Below are positions 21,924 to 35,160 of a stretch of 64,000 bases of DNA, piece by piece; the first letter of the stretch is position 1; each line of letters starts with the position of its first letter. Source of the stretch: Phorcus lineatus (Eukaryota; Mollusca; Gastropoda; Trochida; Trochidae); NCBI GenBank assembly GCA_921293015.1, contig OV121088.1:27813645-27877644 (forward strand), given 5' to 3'. The notes under the pieces were generated by a model. It was not told the DNA's origin. It made no database searches and was given only the letters and a program-made list of their open reading frames with translations. A program made the position numbers and the translations under genes.

Positions 21924-24900
21924 ATGGTGAGTGATGTCTTCATCTTTGCTTAAACAGTTTTTCTCATTTTTACGTTTGAACAGAACCTGTTCACATTTGC
22001 ATAGACCTGGTTTGAAATATTGATCCATCTTTTTAATGCTTCTTCCTTTAACCTTTCAGAGCAACCTTACTCGCTGCTTGTTAAGGTTGTTACTTTGTTA
22101 TATTTTGTTATGGATTGCTTCGGACGTGCATTTAACGTTAATTCGGGATATTGATTAAGACTCAAATGTGCTTAGGTGAAACAGGGCTTCTAAGAAACTA
22201 CGCTCTCTAACCTATTTTAACGAAGTAGAAATAACGTTTTAAAGTTTGCGTTTTAGGTCATGTCACTCAGTGTTTCTGTTGAATAAAAGATTATTAAAAC
22301 ATGTTTTAAACTTGCGTATACACTATTATTTCAAATCGAATTTTTAAATAAATAGCTAACAAAAATAATGAGAATGAACTTGCCATACTCAAGATAATCT
22401 ATTAGGCGTTATTCCGAAATGTAACCATAATTCTTACTTCCGTGGAACCTTATGGTTTGATTTAGAGAGTGTGGTTTGGTTACATCGTTTTGATAACTCG
22501 ACGCTCAGTTCGTTTAAAACTTTACTCCCTTATTGCAAGATATAATAAATAATAATATTATGTATTGAAATATTTATAGATTCACTTGATACCATCTCGA
22601 CCTGCAGCCCTTACACCCATTCTGCTGTTGTTGATATTTGCAGTACACGCGCATCAAGAAGGTAAGCTAAATACAAACTAAAAACAAAATCTTGTTTTTT
22701 TCATTTGTAATTCAAAATAATTCAGATTTTGAAGATCATACGATCCATCGTTTACATTAGAGAAACCAAAACATTACTCTAATCTTTCAGTGGATTAAGA
22801 AATATCATAAAAACATGATAACCATATATGCATACTCAATGCAAGTGAACACATTTCTATCTAGACACCATGTATAGTTTAATCATAAAATAAAAGTGCA
22901 TTGTTTTCGGTCTATGTTTAGCATCAGTTCGATGTTATAGATTTTACGTGACGTTTTACCAGGGCACAATAACGATCTCGTATCGATTATATACCTGAGA
23001 AATCGATCGCTTCACTTTCTTCGATACGGAGGGTATCATGTATTGTCTAATATTGATCGATTCGAGGTTTGTACTCCAATAAACATTTTCCTCCATCCCT
23101 GTGCATCGACTGTCTTGCCGTCATTCATACGTCTCACTCTGTCGTGTTTCAAAATTAATCATTCATTGTCTTCAACCTTATGTACATTCATATAATGACA
23201 TACAGTCAAATAGATAAGCACTAAATCGTCACATGCAGTTAAGTATTTTGTATGATTTAAATATTTATCACATGCAGTCAAATCGATGTATCGCAAGCAG
23301 TCATATATTATAAATAGACATTTATTACATGCAGTCAAAAAATATCACATTAAATCATTTATTACCAATATGTTTTATCATAAGTGGTGACATATTTTCA
23401 ATTTGAGCACATGTGAATATATCACTCTTGAATAGCAACGATTGTTTCTACGTCATGAAACCATTGTTCATGACGTCACTGTAGCAGGCCGTGAAAGGGG
23501 AAGTAAGCCGTTTTCTGAATAATTTCATGCGTTTGAAATATAATAGAGTCGTTAATAAAGAAATTATTACCCACGGAAGTGTATCATATGACCTTAACGA
23601 AACTCTCTCTTGCTCGGGTAATACAAAATTTACACTCGTTTCGTAAAAATCATATGACAAACGTCCTCGGGTAATAACCTCTATATATCACATTGAATCG
23701 TATACCACATTGAATCGTATATCACATTCAGTCATATTATAAGTCCTATTATCTGGTACAAGAACTATTTGGTAAATCTGTTTTATAAAAGGTTGTAAAC
23801 CTAAAATTTGATTTAGCAAAATCAGTAACGCTAGAAAGTGAACTATATCGATAATGAACATGATACTTTTATGAAAAGTTGCCATGGGCAACGAGGCCTA
23901 CGTTTTAGAATTAAGCGTATATAGTATATTAAGTATATATAGTATATAAAGATTTTTGATGAGACAAACAGTATGTTCCGTTACAGCTTGAGAAAATCTA
24001 GATGTTTTTTTTTCAGAAATTATAGATTTGTATATACGTTAAGTGTCAAATGAAGAAAGGGATGCTACTAAAGAAAATTGATTTTAAGTCAGAATATATG
24101 TCAATAATCAGACAAGCGAAACGATGCTTGAATGAAAATTAAATATGACATCACTGATTTGTGTGCCGTTATTCAAATATCAAACTATCATATTGAATCA
24201 TTTAAAACAACAATGGTCTTCGGAACGTCCATACTAGTACCAAAATGCATGATATACTATTCAACATTGACATGACATGAAATGTATTCAGCATTGAAAT
24301 ATCTAAAATTTATTCATAAGTTATTACCAAAAATCTATAACGATGGTTATTAAATGCTCAAGATATTGTCAAACTCAAATTGAAAAGTACTAGGTATGGA
24401 AAAAGCAAAATGGTATACTGTATTCCACATTAACGCTCATGACACTTGGTTGAGGACAATGTATTTGGATACAATGAGGTTTGATATACAGTCAAGTAAG
24501 GTCACTATTCATGTACTTGAGAATGATTTGGGTTCCTTCCTGAGTTCGAGGGCGGGTGTACTTATCAGAATGATTCAGGCAGTTCAAAGGAACATCCCTC
24601 TTTTATTATGAGAATGAAACATCAAATTTAATGAGTACTTCTATATCTTTCATTGTACTTAGGGAGCCATGGACTGCATGTGTAGGGTTGTATTCTACCG
24701 AAGTACAACGTGTGCACATTCGATGTCCAACATTATTTTGTGGATTTATCGATTTTGTCATTTCATAACAATAGAATAACATTTTCTAGTTATTAGTTAT
24801 AGAATGAGTCGATGATCGATATCGTTAATTATCATTTGAGCTTATTTTTTCTGCAATCTGATTGGTCGAGAGCTGTTCACATGTCTGTCGGCAGAAAACC

Positions 24901-27900
24901 AAATTTACTTTACTCCGAGTCCGACCAAAAGTTATATTGACCCTAGTTACCAAAAGTAGACCAAATGACGTCAAACCGTTGTAAGATGACGTCATGCTAT
25001 TGGAATAATGGAATCTATGGCCCATTCGTCGTCAACACTCAAAACAATTTTGGTTTATCACCGTAGTACTTTGCTCGTTTCGTTACGTAGCCGAGATATA
25101 ATAAAACAAGCATTGGGTTGTGAATTCGGTCAATAAAAGTTTTTATACTTCCATGAAAAAGAATATTGACCTCGGACATCGCCCTAGGTAAATAATTTTT
25201 TCTGGTCTCAGAAACAGGTATAAACCTCATCAACAGGCTGGGCTGTGTAGTTATCAAGAACATACTGGAGAGAGTGTTCCGCGCTATTGTATTCAAAATA
25301 AGGGACTTTAATTAACAGTATTTATGCAGGTCTGTATGCAGTATCTGAAATTATTGAATAATGGAATTTGTATGAAGGAAACTTTGGGTTTCATTAATCC
25401 AGCTCTGTATTATTTCTGTGCATTACAGTTTAGGCATATTTGACAACTATATCTTTAAAAATAACTTTTCATATTAATTTATGGAATAACAATTGCATGC
25501 TAAATAAAAGAAACCCGTATCTTTTTGCTAAAACTCATGATATATTTACATATTTTGAGTGAACCATGAAAGTGTTATTAAAATTGTACTCTTGAAAAAA
25601 TTCCGTTAATCTTGTAAAATAACTTCCATCCGATAGAGGTTAAGATTTCATTTCTTCTTGCGACTGTTAGAAAATCCTTGTTTTTGTAAATGAAATTCAT
25701 TTCAATTGAGATTTCAGCTGTTTGTATACGAATAACGTCGATTTGACAGGAATACATTATTTCTACATTTATCTGATATTACCTCAAGAATTTCAAACCT
25801 CTCTAAGACAGAACAGAGTAATGTTAACATCCAACTTCAAAGAAGTCCTCCTTTTGGATAAACCGGATAAACACGAGGAAGTAATAATCTTTTCTACGCT
25901 ATAAATTACATGTTTGATGTGAGGAACATACGAAATAAAAAAAGAAAATATGAGGAAATAACTTGAGTAATATTTATTAGAAAAATAGTCCATGTCTAAG
26001 ATGATAAGATTTAAGAACTTTTAAATGACAGAGCCGGATAATATCGTATGATATTTTAATATTTTCCACGAAATCATTTTGAAATGACAGGATGATATTG
26101 TATAATATTTTACTATTATACCTCCAATCATTATAAAATGACTGAGGCGTACCATATTATATAGTTATATAGTATTTTCCTAATAAACCTACAATCATTA
26201 TAAAAAAAAACAGAGCCGGATATATTCGTAAAATATTTTTAATATATACCTTCAATCATTATGAAATGACAGAGACGGATAATATCGTAAAATATTTTTT
26301 ATTTTACACACAATCATTATGAAATGACAAAGCCGGGTGATATTATATAATATTCCAACAGTCATTATGAAATGACAAAGAATGATGATAGCATATACAT
26401 GTACTGTATTACTAATATACCTACCATTATTATAAAATTACAGAGCCGGAGGTTAGAGTAGAGAGGGCAATTGGAGGTCGACCTGTCACCAGGGGATCAT
26501 CGCCTTATTTGGTACTATTACGTGCAACCATAGTAACGGATAGATTCCTGGGAATACCTATCAACCATAGACACATCTTCTGCGGAGGGTCGGTACTCAA
26601 TGATCGATGGGTTATTACAGCTGCTCACTGCTTCAGCGAGTATGGGTTAGTATGTTATTATTTTATATTCATTTTTATGAAAAATTTTATAGTTTGGAAA
26701 AAGGTTATAAACTATTCGTGCTCTGACCTTTCAAACATATATTCAGAAAAGGTATTCGCGGATTTGAAGAATCTGATAGTTGAAATGTAATTTTGGTGTA
26801 ATTTGATATTAAATCATTTTCAATTTCTATTGTAGGAAACATTTTACAAAACAAAAATTTCTATACAGCCTATTGAGAATTGAGAATTATTTTAGGAAAA
26901 TTTATTGATGTAAAGAATGAAATATGTTAAGTAAATGAATCCATTTTACCATGCGAAAAGACATTTAATTAAGGTTATTTACTTACATATATATACATGA
27001 ATTTTTTTAGCGTATAATCTTTCACTAACATTTTCATTATAGTACACAAGTCGTATTATCTATGCGATGAACAGTTGTACATGTATTCTAGATTAATATG
27101 AATATTTGTGTTTACCTTTGTTTTCTTTTGTATTCTATGTGTATATATGTTGATATATGTATAGTAGGGATATGTTAATTATACAAACCTGCGAGATAAC
27201 AGTCTATTCATAAAAACGACAACAATTCTGAATGATCAACTTCTTGATATATGAAAAACACAATTTGCTTCGGTTCTTATACTGACATCAAGCAGTGACG
27301 TTCCCCACATTAGTTCAAAATATATTTTAATGCTTATAATCAAATATACTTTTAAAAATTTCAGTTCAAGCGCCCGAAATCCAAGAAACTGGGAGATAAG
27401 ACTCGCAACTGTAAAACTTAGGGTATGTACACATAGGGGCTATAGCACGTTATTTTGCTATTAATACTTTATAAGAATTTGAAATTCGTAATAAAAATTG
27501 ATGGACTATATTGTTACGTCAGAGAGCAAAACATCTATTTTCACCACCTGGTTCACCATTGCCTTTATAATTGCAAGCGCCGGTCCATATCAAGCAAAAT
27601 GTTGGTGGCGGCGGCCATTTTCATGTGAACATTTTTTATCATCTAGCATTACAAATGCTTCCCATGGCTTTACTTAACCGTGTAGACTCGTTTTGATTTT
27701 CCCAAGACAGAGGCGTGTTTTCTGTTGGTGATATTAATTATAAAAAAGACTTTTCAGCCAATCATTTGAACGAAACGACGTGCTACTCACCATTTAAAGA
27801 ATGCATCTATGGCAAGATCATATCTTATGTTGACTTGTCAAATGTTTTCTATGAAGGAAGAATAGATATATAATATTATATTGAAATGATGCAAAAGATT

Positions 27901-30792
27901 ACCTTAAGCATGGAGCTTTGAAAGTGATTGTACGACGCTTCAATATCAATTCGTATGTTAAATGTATGTTTTTATAACGAGTGGTTTAGACATTCAAAGT
28001 TTCGAAAAGTTCATATGAATGTGAAATTTCAATGTGAAAACCTTTGACCGATCCCTGGTTTTTTCCCTTATATATGGCCTATTATTATATATACTTTACA
28101 TTTTTACCAAATTGTTATAAACAGCATTGAAATCCAACCAGCATTCATAACACGCTATTTAATTTTCCGTTAGAAAAAAAGTTTATTTCATAGAACAAAC
28201 ATATGTACGTCAAAAATATTTAAAAATTTGAAATGTGCTTGTGTGAAATAGCTGGAACACAGTCTGTTCTTTCCACAACCACGTGACCTCCATCTCCAAA
28301 TGTTCTCGAAAAATAAGTGTGTTCTTCAATAATTTTTCTCATCCTTTTTACGACCTTAGCCCTCCTTTCAGCAAATTAATGTTGGTAAGAAAATATTCGT
28401 ACAATATGTCTGTTATTATAAAATTGATTGAAATAACGATAACGTGTTTTGAATAACCCATGTTATTCAATTGAATGTTGCATGAAAAAGCATTTTTATT
28501 TCAATAAATAAAATGTCACAGACCTCCCCGGCCGAGAGACTGATGCACTTCCTGGGGCGTTTGTTGCGTCGCTCTGAGTGGATGCAGTGGGAGATAGATG
28601 TCGACAGAATAGTCATCCATCCTCGATACAACAAGTCCAGTGAGTATTACAGTGACGTGCAGAAGAAAGTTTACTTAAGTGATTTTGGTGTTGTTCAAAG
28701 TTGAGTACGGTGAGCGAAATGGAAAGGTATAGGAATGGTCATCCTGCTATATCAGCGTATTTGTCTCCGTCTAGCTCCATCATATACCCTAATATCCTTC
28801 GGCCTTAAACGTTTGTATCGCTTACGGCTGGTTACTCATTGCTATTTATAGCCTACATTGACAATTGTTTGAACTCTCATCCGGGTGTTGCTGCTATTGC
28901 TGAATGCGAGTCATTACATTGGCTTTCTATATATAGCGATACGAGCGTTTTAGGCCGAAGTATCAGGGTATATGATGGAGCTAGGCGGAGACAAATACGC
29001 TGATGTATCAGGATGAGGCATGGTCGAGCAATATAAAACTAGTATAATGGCAAACAAATAATGATATTTTTGAAAATGTCGAATGTGATGTAATGTTCTG
29101 ATTTTCAACATTTAAGTTAGTTTATTTCCATTTAACTGTTTTAATTGTGATAATTAGAAAAACCTTTATTAAAGGTAATATAAATATAACAGTACATATG
29201 ATTAAAGTGGTAAATATCCTATTCGTGCCCTTGACAAGCAGTGAACAGTTTTAACTTTCCTGAAGTGACGTTTAAATTCACAACTAGTTTTGTGATTAAC
29301 TGTATCTGTCAAGCAGGCATTCAAATAGATTATGGCCTTTCTGGTATCAGTCATATTGATCTTACTGCAATCGAAGATTAAAAAGTCTCCTAACAAGTTG
29401 TTTTCTTCTCTTCATTCCTTTGAGCAGGTATCTGGGCTAATGACATCGCCTTGGTGAAGCTCAAGGAGCCGGTTCCATCGGGCCATTCGTTTTCCTACAT
29501 CAAGAGTGTCAAGCTACCGGAAGCCTATGATGATGAGTTCCCGGAAGTTGGACAGAATTGCGTCACTTCCGGCTGGGGATGTACAACGAATGGTAATGTG
29601 TTCATCATAAAGATAATACTTGTGTTGGATATCGAAGGCATCGACGAATGACAATGTTAAATAACTATTTGACGATAGTCATATTCATAGGAAATAAATA
29701 TATGACAAAATACTTGCACTCTCTGTATAGAGGGCCAGGTATTTTTCATCTTCTTTTTACCTACGTTTTATTTACGATATCAAGTTCCTGTGCTCGAAGC
29801 CATCTCTTTGAAATATTCTCTACAATGTAATCATCATGAAATGTTTATTTTTCAATGTACCAGTAGCTCAAGTAAAGGTCAAAACATCTACCATGTAACA
29901 TTGTGAAATATAGTCCTAGTATTTGTATCCAGGGGGCGGACCATCTAGAGTTGCAAGAGAAATCGAACTACCAGTGTACAGCAACTACATGTGTGAGTTG
30001 CACTACAGTATCAGAGACATGGACAGGAGACTCTGTGCTGGCTTCAGGAACGGAGGGGTCGGAGTGTGCTCGGTGAGTTCTAACCGATTTATAGTTCCTA
30101 TCAGTTTATATCTTGCAAAAGTTCAAAAGGATTGGTTAGGTGCTTGGATCTAAAATCTTTAACAAACGATATATTTGATGAAGTTTTATGTGTTTGTAAT
30201 TTGAACTGGTGTTTTCATCAGAGTTGGAATTATTTGGGTTTTTTCTTATCTCGTTCAAGATTTAGTTATAAGACGTCTATTGAGTTTCATTGCCTTACAG
30301 TAGATTAGAGTCCTTATATCTATAATGCTTCAATTTATAATAACATTACTATTCTAAAATATCGTTCAAAACCATTTGTCTGAGGTCAAATATAATACGT
30401 TCCTAAATTTAAATATCCAAGTTCACCATGTTTGAAATACATGTATATTTTTGTGGATGACAGACGATAAACAAGAAATTATCAAACTTCATATTCGCTT
30501 CTGCTCTGCAAACCGACATGGGAAATAGTTGCAGTATAAACGTATTGCTATCAGTTACTTCTTTGATGCGTGACACAGGTCAGAATGACTAATTTTGAAA
30601 CCTTTTAAAGGTCTGTTCTCTATCCTTCAGGGAGACAGTGGTAGCCCGTTGGTGTGTAGAGAGAATGGAGAGAATGTGCTGGCAGGAGTCGTGTCCTTCA
30701 CTAGCAGGGACAGACCTGGCCAGTTCCCTGCAGTCTTCACACGAGTCACAGACTACGTCACCTGGATTCGTAACGTGATACGCGACTCTTGA
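21924..30792 (+). CDS. Secreted chymotrypsin-fold (S1) serine protease, eight-exon model
   Basis: Exons: 21924-21926 (ATG only), 22580-22661, 26444-26645, 27365-27422, 28522-28639, 29428-29592, 29933-30072, 30631-30792. Every junction is GT/AG and all phases agree, giving 309 residues. Residues 1 to about 25 are a signal peptide (core LLLLIFAVHA). Activation would cut after R36 to free AIGG. The triad is H90 (TAAHC), D160 (NDIAL) and S259 (GDSGSP). Cysteine pairs C75-C91, C199-C265 and C230-C244 fit the S1 fold. The residue at the primary pocket position (six before Ser) is Gly253, not Asp, so trypsin specificity is not expected; an elastase- or chymotrypsin-like preference is inferred. C255 lacks its usual partner, while C206 is extra. 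The first exon is the weakest part: it is chosen because exon 2 needs an upstream ATG in phase 0. The protease domain itself is secure. Confidence 0.88.
23196..23350. repeat. Loose CATGCAGTCAAAT repeats in protease intron 2
   Basis: Four or five irregular copies of a CATGCAGTCAAAT-like word at variable spacing. A related ATCACATTGAATCGTAT repeat lies at 23685-23730. Confidence 0.4.
23563..23679. mobile_element. Very short inverted-repeat element (about 117 bp)
   Basis: The left end (TTATTACCCACGGAAGTGTA then TCATATGAC) and the complement of the right end (TTATTACCCGAGGACGTTTG then TCATATGAT) match at roughly four bases in five over about 30 bp. It lies in protease intron 2. Confidence 0.5.
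23680..26028. other. Protease intron 2, remainder
   Basis: AT-rich intron with short open frames that do not look like protein. No additional exon is needed, because the phases of exons 2 and 3 match directly. Confidence 0.4.
26029..26450. repeat. Tandem repeat covering the 3' splice site of protease intron 2
   Basis: Seven or eight diverged units of about 50-70 bp. Each contains a CATTATGAAATGACAGAGCCGG-like block (starting near 26017, 26077, 26130, 26196, 26258, 26316, 26365 and 26429). The last unit is the real junction: ...AAAATTACAG|AGCCGGAGG of exon 3. Several upstream units keep an ACAG|AGCCGG pseudo-acceptor. Confidence 0.75.
28740..29015. mobile_element. MITE family 2, well-preserved copy (276 bp)
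   Basis: The left end CATCCTGCTATATCAGCGTA and the right end ACGCTGATGTATCAGGATG are near-perfect complements. Pairing continues through GTCTCCGTCTAGCTCCATCA against TGATGGAGCTAGGCGGAGAC and ATACTTCGGCC, so the arms run over 60 bp. It sits in protease intron 5. Confidence 0.85.
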
Positions 30793-32268
30793 TGACGTCA
30801 CAGCATATTCCTTCTTTTCTGTATGCATGTTATTCTGTGGATTTTTCCTTCTTCTCCGACCTCGTTGAACTTATGGATATCGTTATAGAAGGTTTCCATA
30901 CTGTAGTTTTATAACGTTAGAGAAATGTTTCATTTTAGAACGTAACCTAAAGATTCCATAAGGAAGCGATTCTTATGTTCAAAATATTCACTTCTGGTAA
31001 AAATGTTACAAAAACGTTTACCTTCATAGATAGAAATGACGTTATGCCCGGGGTTTTCGAGCACGATTGTAATTGGCTACAGAGTGTATGGATATTATGT
31101 GATTATGAAAAAAAACCAGATTAGTATTGAGTAGTGATTGACGTTTTACAGAATGTGTTCGTGAAAAACGCTGTCTCACTGCTGTGGGTATATCCCTTCT
31201 CTTGTAACTGATATATCTCTATAAATAAGTCGCAATTTAGCAATATGCTTGTTTACATAAATCTGTCACCTCTTTTTGTGCCAGTGTATTATTAAGAATT
31301 TCATTCAACAGTACGAGTCGGGCACGAAGCATCCGAAATTTGTTGGTAGAGATTTCGTTTCATTATAATGACGTTTTTACGTAATGAGTACTGAATGTTA
31401 ATTAAAAGAATACAATTGTAATTATAGGATTAGATATCGCATGTGTACCTGTAAACGACAATTTGTGTACAAGGTTTTCGTGTTTTAGCAGTACAGGCAC
31501 GACCATAATAAGTTCAACCACACCACAAAGAGGTTGTGGACCGTTGAAATGCTTTTATTAATGTAACCATTAAAATTCTAGGAGAGAGTCAACCCAATTC
31601 GTTTTAAATAAAACTATGTATTATTTATCAAACGAGTGAAATGATTTAAAAATAATATTAATATTTATGGAAACGGTATAAAGATCTTAAGCATTATGTA
31701 CATCATTTTAATTACCATTATTCAGCGGAATAGCAATCAGTGTAGTGAAGCTTAGTTTTTCGCGACCGTTTTAGCATTGTGACATTTGTTCTAGCATTGT
31801 CATATCTTCAAACTAGTGAGATGTCTTTGGTTAAGTGGTATCACGTTAGATGTGGACTGTTGAAAACTACCTTACACTGCGGTATATTTCACTGGACGAG
31901 TAATTAGTTTATGCAATATTCGGTTATACACCAAATAGGTTAACCACATTGAACAAACTCCATTTGTTTAGTTTCATGAAGATGTTTCAACTTTTATTCA
32001 ACTTTGAAGAAAATGAGAAGGGTTAAATGTCACCCGGATGCTTAGTCAAGATGGCAATGCCATAATTTAACACACGGTTCAGTTTTGTATAGACCTTAAA
32101 AAGGGTGAAGCACTGATCACAGCCATAATACTTTTCTTACGTGTACCATGTTTCGTATTCTTGTATAAAAATAAAAACCTCTAAAACAGGTATCATTGTG
32201 TTTTTTTCGGTTGTGTTATCTTATCTTTCAAAATGAAGGCACGTATTTAGTTGTCAATTTTGATAAGG
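30793..32268. other. 3' flank of the protease, intergenic
   Basis: Contains the protease 3' UTR and flank. No AATAAA lies close to the stop, so the transcript end is not placed. No repeat recognised. Confidence 0.35.
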
Positions 32269-32566
32269 GGGCGGGATATCGCAGTGGTGAGCGCGCTCGG
32301 CTTCGGATCAAGAGGTCCGTGGTAAGAATCCCGCTAAGGACTCGGCAATTTGGTCTGCAGAAGATAACTGTTCTACACGCAGTATGTTTGGCTACAGCGA
32401 CACACTGAATTTCAGCACAGTTCCAGCCGATGTTCGCAGGTGTCACCGCGATGCATAGCCAAAATGGTGTTGCGGGTTTTCTCAACGCAAAAATACTAGC
32501 AGCCGTGATAGAAGTGACATATTTTTGAAAGCGGCTTTAAAGCCCAAACTCACCTCGCCTCACCCC
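32269..32566 (+). mobile_element. tRNA-derived SINE
   Basis: The head is tRNA-like: GGCGGGATATCGCAGTGGTG holds the A-box region, and GGTCCGTGGTAAGAATCCCG corresponds to the B box (canonical GGTTCGAATCC). The body matches the minus-strand copy at 62136-62439. The 3' part ends AAAGCGGCTTTAAAGCCCAA then ACTCACCTCGCCTCACC, the complement form of the GTGAGTGAGTGAGTT...AACGCCGCTTT tail. It is flanked by imperfect TTTGAT-type duplications. Confidence 0.8.
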
Positions 32567-32778
32567 GGTTTGATTAAACAAACAGTGCTTGATTTTGTTG
32601 TTATAAGTGAACTAGGCGACACATATGCATGGTATTGAATTTTATTTGACAAAGGCAGTGCCTCAGTAACGTGATAACATAGGTAGGAAAACACAAAATG
32701 TCTGTGACATGTTAAAAAATATATCGTCTTGAAAGACTCCTCTGAAATATGATTAATATTTTGAAAAAAAGAACTTAT

Positions 32779-33973
32779 TCACTGTTCGTGAACAAATAAC
32801 ACTTTCATATGACGTATATGCAGTGGTTTTACAGCTGTTTGAATACGTTTTGGTTTTCGTTGACACTTGCTTAATCTGCAGAGTTTACGTCCAGGTTTGC
32901 ATTTACAGTATCTTCCACACTTCGGCCTGGTTGGGTCACGTGACGTTTTGGTCTGGTACCAAGTTCCCGGTGCGTGTTTGACTCCATGAACGTCTGTACA
33001 GCCAATCTTATCACAGCAGCATCCGTCTTCAGACCACTGGAACAGAAAAGATGAAGAGACGTGAACAAATTATCAAAGTAAAATCTCTAACAGTTGCACA
33101 TGGTTTCGGGTTTCCCCAAAAATAAATGTTTTTGCAAAAACATTATTTCAGAGGGCCAAACACCTCATTACTAAAACCGATCAACCGTAGACGTAAAAGA
33201 AAATATCAAGCGAAAACTGGTTCCATAGGGCAATTGATTGTCGTAGCTTAGCTTAACATGTTACGTTCGTTTAGGACTGCCTTGCAAATAGTAACATTTC
33301 TTTTCGTTTTCGTGAAACCCGTCCAAAAACTCACTACTGCCCTTTAAAGACGTTTCATAACACGATTTACAGAATCTTTTTTGATGTTTTTGACATCATA
33401 CAGGTTGTTGAATCTTGATCAAATAAGATAACTTTGTGTTATTTTGGTATCACAGAATCTACAATGACGAAAAGCCTACGAAAACAAGCATCATATAATC
33501 ACACATTCTCAGACCAATCGCCAGGACGGAATACATGTACACCTACAGTAAAACATTAAGCCAATTTAATTCTGCTATTAAAAGGCATCCTACAAAATGA
33601 ATCAACTTATTAACATTCACCAAAACTTTCATTGTTTTGGTCTCTTTATTCTTTAATCATACGTTAAAAGGTTAAAATTAGTACCCAAACAGTACTCAAC
33701 TATCAACTTTGAAAATATTAAACTCACCTGTTGACACATATTCTCGTGTTGAAAGCCAAGTCTGAATTTGCACTTGTGGATATTCTCCTGGAGTTTGCCC
33801 TTCACACAGGTATATACATCACACCTGTGAGCATACGTCTCGGCGTTCTTCAGGATCGTCCTTATGTCAGCAACCTGCAACCTGCAACCTATGGTCCCCC
33901 TTTTCTTCGATCTTCCACTATTGGTCGTTGTGAGAAGAACTGCCAGGTAAAGTATTACAGCAAAACATTTCAT
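32779..33973 (-). CDS. Secreted cysteine-rich protein, VWC-like pattern, two exons
   Basis: Exon 1 is 33973-33728 (82 codons); exon 2 is 33036-32779 (85 codons plus TGA). The donor ACAG|GTGAGT and acceptor TTCCAG|TGG are both phase 0, giving 167 residues. Residues 1-19 are a clean signal peptide (MKCFAVILYLAVLLTTTNSG). The mature chain has a first cysteine group (IGC, HRCDVYTCV, HKC) and a second in exon 2: WSEDGCCCDKIGC, then PKCGRYCKCKPGRKLC, then a basic tail rich in K and R. The adjacent cysteines and the CXCXXGRXLC-like end recall von Willebrand factor type C or similar extracellular modules, but spacing is not close enough to name a family. No transmembrane segment is seen, so it is probably secreted. 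The basic tail could bind polyanions (inference). Confidence 0.72.
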
Positions 33974-35160
33974 TGCCTTTACGTAGAGAGCCTTCGTCGT
34001 TCTGTTGTCGTAACTAAGGTTACTGATGACGTTGTAGCTTGTTTTGACGCTGACGGATTTTTCAAAACACGTATGATTGTAAGAATTATTTCCTGATTAT
34101 TTCCCTCGATCGCTATTCTTTTTGACAGAGGTTCAACATGTGCTATGACATCCCATTGGACTCCACAAGTGTTTGCTCAGCAATAAAGTCCATTTATACG
34201 TAGTTTGTTTAATGGCAGTTAATTAGATGAAGAAGGTTGTTAGTGTCAATCTACATGATAGATGCCACGCCTTGATAACTTTCAAGTTAATTATGACTAA
34301 TTGGTCTTTTTAATCTCGATGTTTGCGTAAACAGTGGCCTAATTAATCTGTTTTTATATCTCCTTTTGTCAAAGTTTGTTTTATAGATAATCCGCTACCG
34401 ACATTAGGTTTAATGATCTTTGAAGCTAAATTGACCAGATTTACATCTGTGAGTGTCGGGAATAATTGCTAATTCTTATGTTGCTTGAATCCTGTAATTT
34501 CCGAATAAATATAATCATATCTATTCTTATCTTTTAAATAATATCTTTTAAATGTGTTCTAAGAAGGAAGTATGATAGTTAATAATTTTTAATTAATATA
34601 GTGGTATTATTGGCTATATATGTCTAACGATTTTGGTCTTTCCTTATGAAATTCCGATAGTGTAGCTAAAAAAAAGTATTTAAAAGCGTTTCATGCATCA
34701 GAAGTTCAATTATACATTAAACTTAGTGGTGAAATCTTTGAAAAATATCACTTTGGTTTGGAAATATTTGCAATGTGTTTGATTATCCGATATCAGTTTT
34801 AAAAATCATTAAGAAACGAAGCCTTATACTTAAAAATGGATAAGCTTAAACAATTTTTATATAGAAATGATTTAAACACTATTTTATTTTCAGAAAACAT
34901 GTAGTACAAAACAAATTTTTATAAATACAAACTATAAAAAAGGATTAGAAAATAGGCTAAGGCAGTCTATATAAATGCTTCTCCTAATACAAACATTACA
35001 AATAAGTTTATAAGTACATTTATGGAGATACATTTTAACTACGCATGTAAAAAAACAAGTCTATAATTCATATCATTTATGATACCAAACTTGAGGTCGA
35101 AGACAAATGAAGTTTAAGTTTATTTTTAAAAGTATTTGGTTTAATCTGAATGTATCATAT
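33974..35160. other. Intergenic, nothing recognised
   Basis: 5' flank of the cysteine-rich gene followed by AT-rich sequence. Confidence 0.3.

Noticed and set aside
23196-23350. CRISPR-like array
   Set aside because: The CATGCAGTCAAAT repeats are irregular in length and spacing, and the context is an animal intron.
25039-25296. 85-codon minus-strand open frame in protease intron 2
   Set aside because: No recognisable motif. Protease exons 2 and 3 join in phase without it and it is on the other strand.
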